Below, piece after piece: positions 8,734 through 16,188 of a DNA stretch of 64,000 nt. The translations under genes were made by a program, and so were the position numbers. The stretch is taken from the NCBI GenBank assembly GCA_016712715.1, contig JADJQM010000002.1, positions 1 through 64,000 on the forward strand. The letters run 5' to 3'. The notes under the pieces are model-generated. The model was given only the letters and a program-made list of their open reading frames with translations. It was not told the origin of the DNA and searched no databases. Position 1 is the stretch's first letter; each line of letters starts with the position of its first letter. The DNA comes from Rhodospirillaceae bacterium (GTDB lineage Bacteria > Pseudomonadota > Alphaproteobacteria > Dongiales > Dongiaceae).

Positions 8734-9913
8734 GTGCAACCCCGCCTAGATTCGACCCGCCTGCCCTTTGATCCAGCAGCACTCGAGCGCGTGTTGCAGC
8801 CTATCGAAACGGCGCGCGGCCTGCCCAACGAAGCCTATGTCAGCGATGCCTTTCGCGAGTGGGAACGCGACCGGGTCATCGCCAAGACCTGGTTCTGCAT
8901 CGGCTTCGGGCGCGACGTGGCCAGTCCCGGCGATGCCTTCCCGACTGATGTCCTTGGTCTGCCTGTTCTTATGGTGCGGCGCCAGGATGGCGGCATCGGT
9001 GTCTTTCACAATGTCTGTTCGCATCGCGGCGCGCAGCTGGTGAACGAACCCTGCAATGTCAGCCGGCGCCTGCGCTGTCCCTACCATGCCTGGGTCTACG
9101 ATCTTGAAGGCCGTCTGATCGGGACGCCGCATATCGGCGGTCCGCGCACCAGCGAGGTTCCCGGATTCGACAAGAGTGAACACGGGTTGAAGCCGGTCCG
9201 CAGCGAGATCTTCTGGGACATGGTGTTCGTCAATATGAGCGGCGATGCCGAGCCGTTCGAAACCTTCATCAAGCCGCTCAAGGATCGCTGGGCCGATTTC
9301 GACATGAGCCGGATCCGCCATCCTGGCCCGGTCGGTAGTCTGAAGCTCACCGTCAACTGCAACTGGAAGCTCGCCGTCGAGAATTATTGCGAGGCCTATC
9401 ACCTGCCGTCGATCCATCCCGGCCTCAACTCCTATTCCAAGCTGGAGGATCATTACAATATCGAGGCGGAGGATCATTTCTCCGGTCAGGGCAGCCATGC
9501 CTATACGCCGTTGCTGGTGAAGGACGGCCCCAATCTGCCCGCAATTCCCGGACCTGCCCGCACGCTGGGACAAGGCTGCGGAATATGCCTCGCTTTATCC
9601 CAATGTCCTGCTCGGCATCCACCGCGACCACTATTACGCCATCCGCCTGGAGCCGCTCGCGACGGGCCAGACGCGCGAGCATCTGGAGATCTATTACATC
9701 GACGATGCCTCGGCCGACCCGGCTTTCGAACCGGTCAAGGCGGCCAATCTTAAAGCCTGGGAAACCGTCTTCGCCGAAGACATCGATGTGGTCGAGCGCA
9801 TGCAGCGCGGTCGGCATTCGCCCGGTTATGACGGCGGCGTGTTCTCGCCGGCCATGGATGGCCCGACGCATTGCTTCCACCGCTGGCTGGCAAAGAAGCT
9901 GCTCGCCGGCTGA
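8734..9913 (+). CDS. Rieske non-heme iron oxygenase alpha subunit (betaine/quaternary-amine demethylase-like), one extra base
   Basis: Rieske [2Fe-2S] ligands are C95-S-H97 and C115-P-Y-H118. The catalytic iron site is in NYCEAYHLPSIHP (H223, H228). The glutamate in that motif resembles the carnitine/betaine oxygenase group rather than aromatic dioxygenases. Frame is lost at 9547-9549: removing one C of CCC turns PAIPGPARTLGQG into PAIPDLPARWDKAAEYASLYPNVLLGIHRD and gives an intact 392-residue protein. GTG at 8734 has AGGAG 8 bases upstream. Enzymes of this group hydroxylate N-methyl groups, releasing formaldehyde; nearby sarcosine oxidase fits a stepwise demethylation route, but the substrate is unknown. 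No reductase gene is adjacent. Confidence 0.85.
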
Positions 9914-10684
9914 TCAGACGAGGATCTCGACGCCAGCGCGCTCCAACGCCTGGGCTAACTCGCCGTCGGGCCGTCGGTCGCTGACCAGCACATCCACCTC
10001 GTTCAAGGGACACGCCACCATCAGGCTGGCCTGGCCGAATTTACTGTGATCGAGCAGCGCCACGCGGCGCTTGGCCCGTGACAGCATGGTGCGCTTGATG
10101 GCGCCGATACCGGGGTGACTTTCATAGAGACCCTCGCCGGTGATGCCGGTGGAGCCGACAAAAGCGAGGTTGGCATTGTAGCGCTGCAGGAAGTGTTCCG
10201 TTTCGGCGCCCGTGACGCTTGCTTCATGGAGATCCAGCAGGCCCGGACAGACATGCACAGTGATCTTGGGATTCTGCGCGACAGCCAGCGCCACGGCGAG
10301 GCCGCTGGTGATCACCGTCAGCCGCTCGGCTTCGGCCGCCAGCAGCTCGGCGAAATGCATCATGGTCGACCCGGTCTCCAGGAAGATGATGTCGCCGGGG
10401 GTTACCAGGCTGAAGGCCCCTTTCGCGATCTGTGTCCGTTCGCTGCGATACTCGGTATGGCGCACGCTCCAGACCGGCTCGGAAGTGATCGTGCGGGCGA
10501 CGGCACCGCCATAGGTGCGGCTGACCGATCCGCTTTGATCGAGCTCGGCCAGGTCCCGCCGGATGGTTTCGCCGGAGACACCCAGCGCCTCGGCCAGTTC
10601 GCCAATCCGCAAGGCGGTGTTCGACCGCAAAGCCTCGACGATGCGTTCCTGGCGTTGATGTTTCTTGGCAGCGCTGCGGCCCAT
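9914..10684 (-). CDS. DeoR/GlpR-family transcriptional regulator
   Basis: 256 residues. N-terminal DeoR HTH (~8-60: QERIVEALRSNTALRIGELAEALGVS region with ETIRRDL) and a C-terminal DeoRC sensor domain (~80-245) related to sugar-phosphate isomerases, with ITSGLAVALAVAQ and FVGSTGI segments. These usually repress carbohydrate or polyol genes and release DNA on binding a phosphorylated sugar. ATG at 10684 is preferred on family length; an in-frame extension to 10831 crosses a conserved non-coding cassette. Its stop abuts the Rieske gene stop. A perfect palindrome (10706-10718) lies 22 bp upstream of the start and could be its own operator. Confidence 0.85.
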   Translation of the reverse strand: MGRSAAKKHQRQERIVEALRSNTALRIGELAEALGVSGETIRRDLAELDQSGSVSRTYGGAVARTITSEPVWSVRHTEYRSERTQIAKGAFSLVTPGDIIFLETGSTMMHFAELLAAEAERLTVITSGLAVALAVAQNPKITVHVCPGLLDLHEASVTGAETEHFLQRYNANLAFVGSTGITGEGLYESHPGIGAIKRTMLSRAKRRVALLDHSKFGQASLMVACPLNEVDVLVSDRRPDGELAQALERAGVEILV

Positions 10685-10816
10685 GGCCAGACCATCCTGT
10701 AGGGAGATTCTGAGAATCGCCACACTATGCCCTAGGGCGCAATGCGTGCAAATCCCCGCTAATTTGTGGAAATTAGCAATATAATTATGATTTTCGGGCG
10801 ACTTCCGGTTCAAAAA

Positions 10817-10834
10817 TGTGTGATCTTGCACACA
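10817..10834. promoter_or_regulatory. Operator-like dyad, cassette copy A
   Basis: TGTGTGATCTTGCACACA, i.e. GTGTG-N6-CACAC. The N6 spacing is that of CRP/FNR-family sites although the half-site is GTGTG rather than TGTGA. It is centred about 30 bp upstream of the start predicted from the TATAAT at 10844, so it would cover the -35 region and favours repression. The same site occurs in copy B with different central bases. Confidence 0.5.
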
Positions 10835-10843
10835 TAATGAAAA

Positions 10844-10849
10844 TATAAT
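10844..10849 (+). promoter_or_regulatory. -10 element for the first small secreted protein gene
   Basis: Perfect TATAAT, 66 bp upstream of the ATG at 10915, within the 42-bp stretch identical in both cassette copies. No good -35 hexamer is found at 16-18 bp, so an activator or a repressor at the GTGTG-N6-CACAC dyad may matter. Confidence 0.5.
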
Positions 10850-10914
10850 GTTGGATATTGGCTATTTAAAATACATCTTTCTCTCCGGGGACTGGGTTTA
10901 ACAGGAGAGCCACT

Positions 10915-11304
10915 ATGCGTACCTTTTCGATGTTCTGCTTCAGTCGACTAGCCGCGACCGTGCTGGTCGCAGCGTCGATCATCCCGGCATTTACGACGAG
11001 CGCGCTCGCGAAATCGGGCTTCGCCATTGTCAGGTTGTCGCCCACGCAATTCGTCGCAAACTGCCAAAGCGCGGGCGGGACATCCTCGACAGCCCCCGGT
11101 GGTGGCATCCGTTGCAAATTGCCGGGCGGCACCGTGTACGATTGCTCGTCAATGGGCGGCGGCGAAATGGTCTGCCAATGGAACCGAACCCTGCCGGAGG
11201 GGGGCGCGAAACAACTCATAGGCGATCCGCTGCCAAATCGAGCGCTTCCAGATAAAACGCCCGGCGCTCCCAAGCTTCCGGCCGCGCCCGATACGGTCAA
11301 CTAG
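10915..11304 (+). CDS. Small secreted four-cysteine protein, function unknown
   Basis: 129 residues. A Sec signal peptide (basic start, hydrophobic LAATVLVAASIIPAF, likely cleavage after SALA near residue 32) leads to a ~97-residue mature protein with exactly four Cys (NCQSAGG, IRCKLPGG, YDCSSMGG, MVCQW), which could form two disulfides in the periplasm. The tail is Pro/Ala/Lys-rich. ATG at 10915 follows AGGAGAGCC. I do not recognise the family. It is driven by cassette copy A; a second secreted four-Cys protein follows behind copy B. A periplasmic or surface role is inferred only from export and cysteines. Confidence 0.75.
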   Translation: MRTFSMFCFSRLAATVLVAASIIPAFTTSALAKSGFAIVRLSPTQFVANCQSAGGTSSTAPGGGIRCKLPGGTVYDCSSMGGGEMVCQWNRTLPEGGAKQLIGDPLPNRALPDKTPGAPKLPAAPDTVN

Positions 11305-11320
11305 CCCGCGTCTTGCCAGG

Positions 11321-11352
11321 ACCGATACGGTGGTCACCGCCGCCGTATCGGT
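11321..11352 (+). terminator. Stem-loop after the first small secreted protein gene
   Basis: ACCGATACGG (11321-11330) pairs with CCGTATCGGT (11343-11352): 10-bp stem, 12-nt loop, 16 bp after the stop codon. It lacks a following T run, so it may be a weak terminator or an mRNA 3' stabiliser. Confidence 0.4.
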
Positions 11353-11359
11353 CAATTGC

Positions 11360-11415
11360 AGAGCCTCGACGATCCGTCCCGGGCGCTGGTGCTTTTTGGC
11401 AGCGCTGCGGCCCAT
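11360..11415 (-). pseudogene. Remnant of the deoR regulator 5' end
   Basis: Reading from ATG at 11415 the first codons give MGRSAAKKHQRPGRIVEAL, against MGRSAAKKHQRQERIVEAL in the intact regulator at 10684. Similarity stops after about 19 codons, before the HTH, so no functional regulator is made. It shows that the duplicated unit began inside deoR and carried the divergent promoter with it. Confidence 0.75.
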
Positions 11416-11547
11416 GGCCCCACCTGCCTGAGCAGTGATTCTGCGAATCGCCACACTATGCCCTAGGGCGCAATGCCTGCAGATCCCCGGCAAATTGTGG
11501 AAAATGACAATATAATTGCTACGTCGGGTGCCTAGCGTTCTCAAAAA

Positions 11548-11565
11548 TGTGTGATCTATCACACT
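11548..11565. promoter_or_regulatory. Operator-like dyad, cassette copy B
   Basis: TGTGTGATCTATCACACT: GTGTGAT-CT-ATCACAC is a perfect inverted repeat, better than copy A. The half-sites GTGTG and CACAC with N6 between them are conserved in both copies while neighbouring bases differ, which suggests a protein-binding site. Confidence 0.5.
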
Positions 11566-11574
11566 AAACGAGAA

Positions 11575-11580
11575 TATAAT
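11575..11580 (+). promoter_or_regulatory. -10 element for the second small secreted protein gene
   Basis: Perfect TATAAT 63 bp upstream of the ATG at 11643, at the same place within the cassette as the copy A element. The ~60-nt leader that follows is nearly identical to that of the first gene. Confidence 0.5.
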
Positions 11581-11642
11581 GTTGGATATTGGCTATTTAA
11601 AATACATCTTTCTCCCCGGGGACGTCCTTGATGGAGAGCCAA

Positions 11643-12029
11643 ATGTACAGCCTTGCTACCTCGACAAGCCGCCGCTTTGCCGGCGTCGCCGTGATCGCCG
11701 CCATCTGGCTGGCGTTGCCCATGGCAGCGTCGGCCGAGCCGAAAGAAGTGCCTGGCACCAACAACCAGACCTTCCACAATGCCTGCGCCAAGAAGGGCTC
11801 GTCCTGCATCCTCAGCGATGTCAACATGGGCAGTGGCATCACCGGCTACATGATCATCGGCCAGGACGGATCGAGCACCAATGTCTATTGCACCAGCAGC
11901 ACCTGCGTGCAGACGCCGACGCCAACCGGCGGCACCGGTGGCGGTGGTGGCAGTCCGGCAAAAACGATGCCGCCGGCGCCCAAAGGCATCTTCAAGATGG
12001 TCGACGGCAAAGCCACGACATTGAACTGA
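11643..12029 (+). CDS. Second small secreted four-cysteine protein, function unknown
   Basis: 128 residues. Signal peptide with RR followed by hydrophobic FAGVAVIAAIWLALPMA and a likely cut after ASA near residue 30; the mature part has four Cys in two close pairs (NACAKKGSSC and VYCTSSTC), then a Gly/Thr/Pro-rich linker and a short C-terminal segment. ATG at 11643 is chosen by alignment with the start of the first small gene and has GGAG 7 bases upstream; a start at 11628 is possible. Apart from the signal peptide and four Cys it does not align convincingly with its neighbour at 10915, although both use the same cassette. Family not recognised. Confidence 0.72.
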   Translation: MYSLATSTSRRFAGVAVIAAIWLALPMAASAEPKEVPGTNNQTFHNACAKKGSSCILSDVNMGSGITGYMIIGQDGSSTNVYCTSSTCVQTPTPTGGTGGGGGSPAKTMPPAPKGIFKMVDGKATTLN

Positions 12030-12108
12030 CGGTGGTGGTCAAGCGCGGCGGGCCGCTCGCAAATATGCGCTTTGGTTCCGCCGCGCCGGGCCGCTATGCT
12101 CCCGGCCC

Positions 12109-13806
12109 ATGACCGACCCGATTCCCGCGGCCAATGCCGCCATTTTCTATCAGCCCGAGGGCTACGATACAGGCCGCCAGAAGCTGATGGGCCGCCACGC
12201 CGCCGGCGAAGGTTTCCTCAAGGGGTTCCTGCGTCACAGCGGCGTCGACACGCTCTATTGTTACGCAGCGACCAAGGAGTTCGCCGGACATTTCCAGCGG
12301 CTGGTGGCCGGCTTCGGCAACAAGCGACCGGTCCGCTGGCTGGATGAGAGCGATGCCGCCAGCCCGCGCGGTCCCGGCACACTCTATCTGCCGGATCCGA
12401 GTCTCGCCGCCGCGGCCTGGCGCCGGCGCGCCGTTGGGCAAAAGCTCTATTCCATCGCCGGCATCACCCACACGACGGCATCCGCCGGCGCCATGGATTG
12501 GATATCGGGCCTGCTCACCGCACCGGTCCAGGCGTGGGATGCGCTCATCTGCACCTCAAGCGTGGTGCGCGAGACGATCGAATTGGTCCTCGACCAGCAG
12601 CAGGAATACCTGGTTGCCCGCATGGGTGCCGGCCATTTCACGCGACCGCAACTGCCGATCATTCCACTCGGTGTCGACACCGACGCATTTGCTCCGGACG
12701 CCAACAAGCGCGCGGCGGCACGGGCAGCGTTGGGAATTGGACCGGACGATGCCGTGGTTCTTTTTGTCGGTCGGCTGTCATTTCACGCCAAGGCCCATCC
12801 CTTGCCAATGTATCTGGGCCTGGAACGCGCGGCGCAGGCCCTGGCCAAGGGCAGCGGCCGCAAGGTCCATCTCATCCAGGCCGGCTGGTTCGCCAATGAG
12901 TTCATCGAAAATGCTTTCAGGAATGGCGCGGCGCAATTCTGCCCCAGCGTGAACGCGATCTTCCTCGACGGCCGCAAGCCGGACCTGCGCGCCCAGGCCT
13001 GGAACGCCGCCGACCTCTTCACCTCGCTCTCGGACAATTTCCAGGAGACGTTCGGCCTGACGCCGATCGAGGCGATGGCAGCGGGGCTTCCTGGCGTCGT
13101 CAGTGACTGGAACGGCTACCGGGACACGGTGCGCGATGGCATCGACGGGCTGCGGGTTGCCACCTTGATGCCACGTGCCGGCCTCGGTATCGATCTTGCC
13201 GACCGGCATGCCGCGGGCATCGACACCTACGATCTCTATTGCGGCTATTCCAGCCAGTTCGTGGCGATCGATCCCAACGCCGCGGCGCGCGCCTATCTGA
13301 AACTCATCGACGACGTGGCCCTGCGCCAGCGCATGGGAGCTGCGGCAAGGCAGCGCGCCATCGACAATTTCGATTGGGCGGTGGTGGTGAAGCGCTATCA
13401 GGCGCTTTGGCAGGAATTGGCCGAGCACCGGAAAGCCGGTGCGGAGAATGCAGCACGTGACACCGGACAACCTGCCAATCCGGCACGCCTCGATCCGTTC
13501 CTGAGTTTTGCCGGCTATCCCAGCGAGATTCTGGGCGATGCGCACGTGGTCGCGGTGGCACAGGGCGCCGATGGCGCGCGGCTGCAGGTGCTCCTGCAAT
13601 CTCCTCTCATCTCCTTCGTCAAACCGATGGCGCCGGATCCTGACGATTGCGCGCGCATCCTTGCTGATCTGCAGCGACGCGGTCCCCTCACCGTCGCCGA
13701 CATCCTGGCAGATGCGCCGGAAGCCCGCCGCGACCGCATCGAACGCGGCCTTGTCTGGCTGGCCAAGCTCGGCCTGCTCACCGTCAAGGCGCCGGCCAAG
13801 GGCTAG
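12109..13806 (+). CDS. GT4-type glycosyltransferase with C-terminal extension
   Basis: 565 residues. Residues ~195-440 look like a GT-B group 1 glycosyltransferase: LFVGRLSFHAKAHP, then TSLSDNFQETFGLTPIEAMAAGLP, which holds the E-x7-E signature (nucleotide-sugar contact). The N-terminal ~190 residues are the acceptor half. A ~110-residue C-terminal extension (from ~455) has a FLSFAGYPSEIL segment and ends in a helical region that looks like a small winged-helix fold. Donor and acceptor are unknown and no polysaccharide genes are adjacent. The stop is 4 bp from the convergent bioA stop. Cytoplasmic; no transmembrane segments. Confidence 0.75.
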   Translation: MTDPIPAANAAIFYQPEGYDTGRQKLMGRHAAGEGFLKGFLRHSGVDTLYCYAATKEFAGHFQRLVAGFGNKRPVRWLDESDAASPRGPGTLYLPDPSLAAAAWRRRAVGQKLYSIAGITHTTASAGAMDWISGLLTAPVQAWDALICTSSVVRETIELVLDQQQEYLVARMGAGHFTRPQLPIIPLGVDTDAFAPDANKRAAARAALGIGPDDAVVLFVGRLSFHAKAHPLPMYLGLERAAQALAKGSGRKVHLIQAGWFANEFIENAFRNGAAQFCPSVNAIFLDGRKPDLRAQAWNAADLFTSLSDNFQETFGLTPIEAMAAGLPGVVSDWNGYRDTVRDGIDGLRVATLMPRAGLGIDLADRHAAGIDTYDLYCGYSSQFVAIDPNAAARAYLKLIDDVALRQRMGAAARQRAIDNFDWAVVVKRYQALWQELAEHRKAGAENAARDTGQPANPARLDPFLSFAGYPSEILGDAHVVAVAQGADGARLQVLLQSPLISFVKPMAPDPDDCARILADLQRRGPLTVADILADAPEARRDRIERGLVWLAKLGLLTVKAPAKG

Positions 13807-13810
13807 GCCC

Positions 13811-15103
13811 TCACGCCCGTTCCGCCGACCACAGGCGAATGACGTCGACGACGGCGCCGGTCAGCTGCGCCAGTTCCGCCTCGTCGACGATGAAGGGTGG
13901 GGCCAGATAGACGATGTCGCCAAAGGGGCGGATCCACACGCCACGTTTCAGGAAATGCGGACGCAGCCAAGGACCTTCGCCAGTGCGATCAAGCTGCACC
14001 ACGCCGATGCCGCCCTTGACCCGCACATCGACGACACCTTTGAGACCATGGCAAGCTGCCAGGGCAGCCAGCATGTGCCGCTCGATGGCGGCGATCTGCG
14101 CGAGGCGCGGCTCGCGCTCGAAGAGATCGAGCGACGCATTGGCGGCGGCGCAGGCCAGCGGATTGCCCATATAGGTCGGCCCATGCATCAAGGCTGTCTC
14201 GGCACGATCCGACAGGAAGGCGTCGAACACATGCTGGCGCGCAATGGCCGCCGAGAGCGGCAAGGTTCCGCCGGAGAGCGCCTTCGACAAGGTGATGATA
14301 TCGGGCACGATGCCGGCCTGCTCACAGGCGAACATCGTGCCGAGGCGGCCGAAGCCCGTCATGATCTCGTCGAGGATCAGCAAATGTCCGTGCGCGTCGC
14401 TGATCCGACGCAGGAACGACAGCACGGACGGGTCATGGAACTTCATGCCGCCGGCACCCTGCACCAGGGGCTCGACGATGATGCCGGCGATGTCCCCACC
14501 GCGACGGGCCAACATCTCGCTGAACATCGCTTCGCCGGCAGCATCGCGCGGCAGGTCGACGACGATCTGTTCCGGCAGGTACCCCTTGAAATGGCCGTGC
14601 ATGCCCTCCTCGGGATCGCAGATCGACATGCAGGCCATGGTGTCGCCGTGATAGCCGTGGCGAAAGCTGACAAAGCGGGTGCGGCCCGTGACGCCGCGAT
14701 TGATCCAGTACTGGATCGCCATCTTCATGGCGACTTCGACCGAGACCGAACCTGATTCGCAGAAGAACACATGATCAAGATCGCCCGGCAGCAATTTGGC
14801 AAGCCGCGTCGCCAGGGTCATCGCCGGTTCATTGGCGAGGCCACCCAGCATCACATGGGGCAGTTTCTCGAGCTGTGCCGCAACAGCATCGCGGATATGT
14901 GGGTGGTTATAGCCATGGGCCTGGGTCCACCAGGAGGCAATGCCATCAACCAGGCTGCTGCCGTCGGCCAGGAACAGGCGCGCCCCTTCCGCCCGCACCA
15001 CTGGCAGCGGCATGGGTGCCGTCTGCATTTGCGCATAGGGCAGCCATAGATGCTGGAAGCCCTGGGTCAGCCAGTCAGGCCTGCCGCCGACAGGCTCAGG
15101 CAT
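13811..15103 (-). CDS. bioA: Adenosylmethionine-8-amino-7-oxononanoate aminotransferase
   Basis: 430 residues, normal BioA length. A PLP-dependent class III aminotransferase that converts KAPA to DAPA with SAM as amino donor. Diagnostic segments: LWLPYAQMQ near the start (BioA-type HLWHPF equivalent), DGIASWWTQAHGYNHP, the PLP-Asp region LLILDEIMTGFGRLG, and LSKALSGGTLPLSA with the Schiff-base Lys. HGPTYMGNPLACAAA is the usual TFM/TYMGNP segment. Its start overlaps the bioB stop by 8 bp (15096-15103), so the two are one operon. Confidence 0.95.
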   Translation of the reverse strand: MPEPVGGRPDWLTQGFQHLWLPYAQMQTAPMPLPVVRAEGARLFLADGSSLVDGIASWWTQAHGYNHPHIRDAVAAQLEKLPHVMLGGLANEPAMTLATRLAKLLPGDLDHVFFCESGSVSVEVAMKMAIQYWINRGVTGRTRFVSFRHGYHGDTMACMSICDPEEGMHGHFKGYLPEQIVVDLPRDAAGEAMFSEMLARRGGDIAGIIVEPLVQGAGGMKFHDPSVLSFLRRISDAHGHLLILDEIMTGFGRLGTMFACEQAGIVPDIITLSKALSGGTLPLSAAIARQHVFDAFLSDRAETALMHGPTYMGNPLACAAANASLDLFEREPRLAQIAAIERHMLAALAACHGLKGVVDVRVKGGIGVVQLDRTGEGPWLRPHFLKRGVWIRPFGDIVYLAPPFIVDEAELAQLTGAVVDVIRLWSAERA

Positions 15104-16076
15104 GTTGGCTATGGGCCGGCATCGGCTTCAGGCCAAGCTTGTCGAACAGCATCTCGTCGCGTGGCTGGGTGGGATTCGCCGTGGTCAGCAGTTTCGGTCC
15201 GCAGAAGATCGAGTTGGCGCCGGCGAGGAAGGCCAGGGCCTGCACTTCATCACTCATCGTCTCGCGACCGGCGGAGAGGCGCACCATCGAGGCCGGCATC
15301 ATGATGCGGGCCACGGCGATGGTACGCACGAATTCCAGGGGATCGAGCGTGTCCGTGCCGTGGAGCGGCGTGCCTGCGACCTGAACCAGCATGTTGATCG
15401 GCACCGATTCAGGGTGTTCCGTCATGTTGGCGAGCGTCACCAGCATGGCGGCACGGTCGCGCCGCCCTTCGCCAAGACCCACGATCCCACCGCAGCAGAC
15501 CTTCATGCCAGCAGAGCGCACACGGTCCAGCGTCTGCAGCCGGTCGTCATAGGTGCGGGTGGTGATGATCTCGCCATAATATTCCGGCGACGTGTCGATA
15601 TTGTGATTGTAGTAGTCGAGGCCAGCATCGGCGAGCGCGTCGGCCTGCGCCTCCGTCAGCATGCCCAAGGTCATGCAGGTCTCGAGACCCAGATCCTTGA
15701 CGCCCTTGACGATGTCGCAGATGGCTTCGACATCACGGTCCTTCAACTCGCGCCAGGCGGCACCCATGCAATAGCGCGAGGCGCCGCCATCCTTGGCGGC
15801 CTTGGCTTCGGCCACCACCTTGGCGACGCTCATCAGCTTGTCGGCTTCGACGCCGGTCTGGTATTGCGCGGCCTGCGGGCAATAGGCGCAGTCTTCGGCG
15901 CAACCACCGGTCTTGATCGACAGCAGCGTGGACATCTGCACTTCATTGGCATCGAAACGCTGGCGATGCAGCGTTTGCGCGCGGTAGATCAGGTCATTGA
16001 AGGGCAACGCAAACAGCGCCTCCACTTCGGCCACCGACCAATCATGACGCAGAATTCCGGCACTTGACTTGTCCAT
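15096..16076 (-). CDS. bioB: Biotin synthase
   Basis: 326 residues. Radical SAM enzyme that inserts sulfur into dethiobiotin. CAEDCAYCPQ carries the CxxxCxxC cluster ligands for [4Fe-4S]; YNHNIDTSPEYY and the C-terminal NSIFCGPKLLTTANP are BioB hallmarks. GGGAAAGGG precedes ATG at 16076. First gene of bioBA, divergent from bioD; bioF and the pimeloyl genes are not in the window. Confidence 0.97.
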   Translation of the reverse strand: MDKSSAGILRHDWSVAEVEALFALPFNDLIYRAQTLHRQRFDANEVQMSTLLSIKTGGCAEDCAYCPQAAQYQTGVEADKLMSVAKVVAEAKAAKDGGASRYCMGAAWRELKDRDVEAICDIVKGVKDLGLETCMTLGMLTEAQADALADAGLDYYNHNIDTSPEYYGEIITTRTYDDRLQTLDRVRSAGMKVCCGGIVGLGEGRRDRAAMLVTLANMTEHPESVPINMLVQVAGTPLHGTDTLDPLEFVRTIAVARIMMPASMVRLSAGRETMSDEVQALAFLAGANSIFCGPKLLTTANPTQPRDEMLFDKLGLKPMPAHSQHA

Positions 16077-16115
16077 GTCGCTGGACCCTTTCCCGCTTCA
16101 ACTCAATCGTGGCGG

Positions 16116-16144
16116 ACGCTAAGCTGGCACCTTGGGGGTGTCAA
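16116..16144 (-). promoter_or_regulatory. Candidate bioBA promoter
   Basis: Minus-strand TTGACA (16139-16144), 17-bp spacer, TAGCGT (16116-16121), 40 bp upstream of bioB. A short imperfect dyad, TGGCACC (16125-16131) with GGTGTCA, overlaps the spacer and -35. The alphaproteobacterial BioR box TTATMKATAA is not seen in this gap. Confidence 0.4.
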
Positions 16145-16188
16145 GCCAACGACGCCGCAACAACTGCTCAGGCGAATAACACGCGATC

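Larger units (their letters stand above)
10629..10900. repeat. Duplicated control cassette, copy A (deoR 5' end plus divergent promoter region)
   Basis: Aligns without net insertions or deletions to 11360-11631; every landmark is offset by exactly 731 bp. It covers the first ~18 codons of deoR, palindromes GATTCTGAGAATC (10706-10718) and GCCCTAGGGC (10729-10738), an operator-like dyad, a perfect TATAAT and a leader. By eye the copies are about three quarters identical overall, with 42 bp (10842-10883) identical. Confidence 0.9.
11360..11631. repeat. Duplicated control cassette, copy B
   Basis: Second copy of the cassette at 10629-10900. It keeps GATTCTGCGAATC (11437-11449), GCCCTAGGGC (11460-11469), the dyad (11548-11565) and TATAAT (11575-11580) at a constant 731-bp offset. 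It contains only a remnant of the regulator gene. This stretch plus flanks (11305-11642) has no intact gene. Confidence 0.9.

Noticed and set aside
10817..10834. Canonical CRP site
   Set aside because: Spacing fits, but half-sites are GTGTG/CACAC, not TGTGA/TCACA, and the position relative to the -10 is not that of a class I or II activator site. Kept only as an unidentified operator.
11149..11562. Minus-strand open frame of 137 codons containing the deoR remnant
   Set aside because: Only about 19 codons match the regulator; the rest is antisense to the first small secreted gene and the control cassette.
16077..16188. BioR operator in the bioB-bioD gap
   Set aside because: No TTATMKATAA-like palindrome is present; only a generic promoter and a weak dyad are seen.
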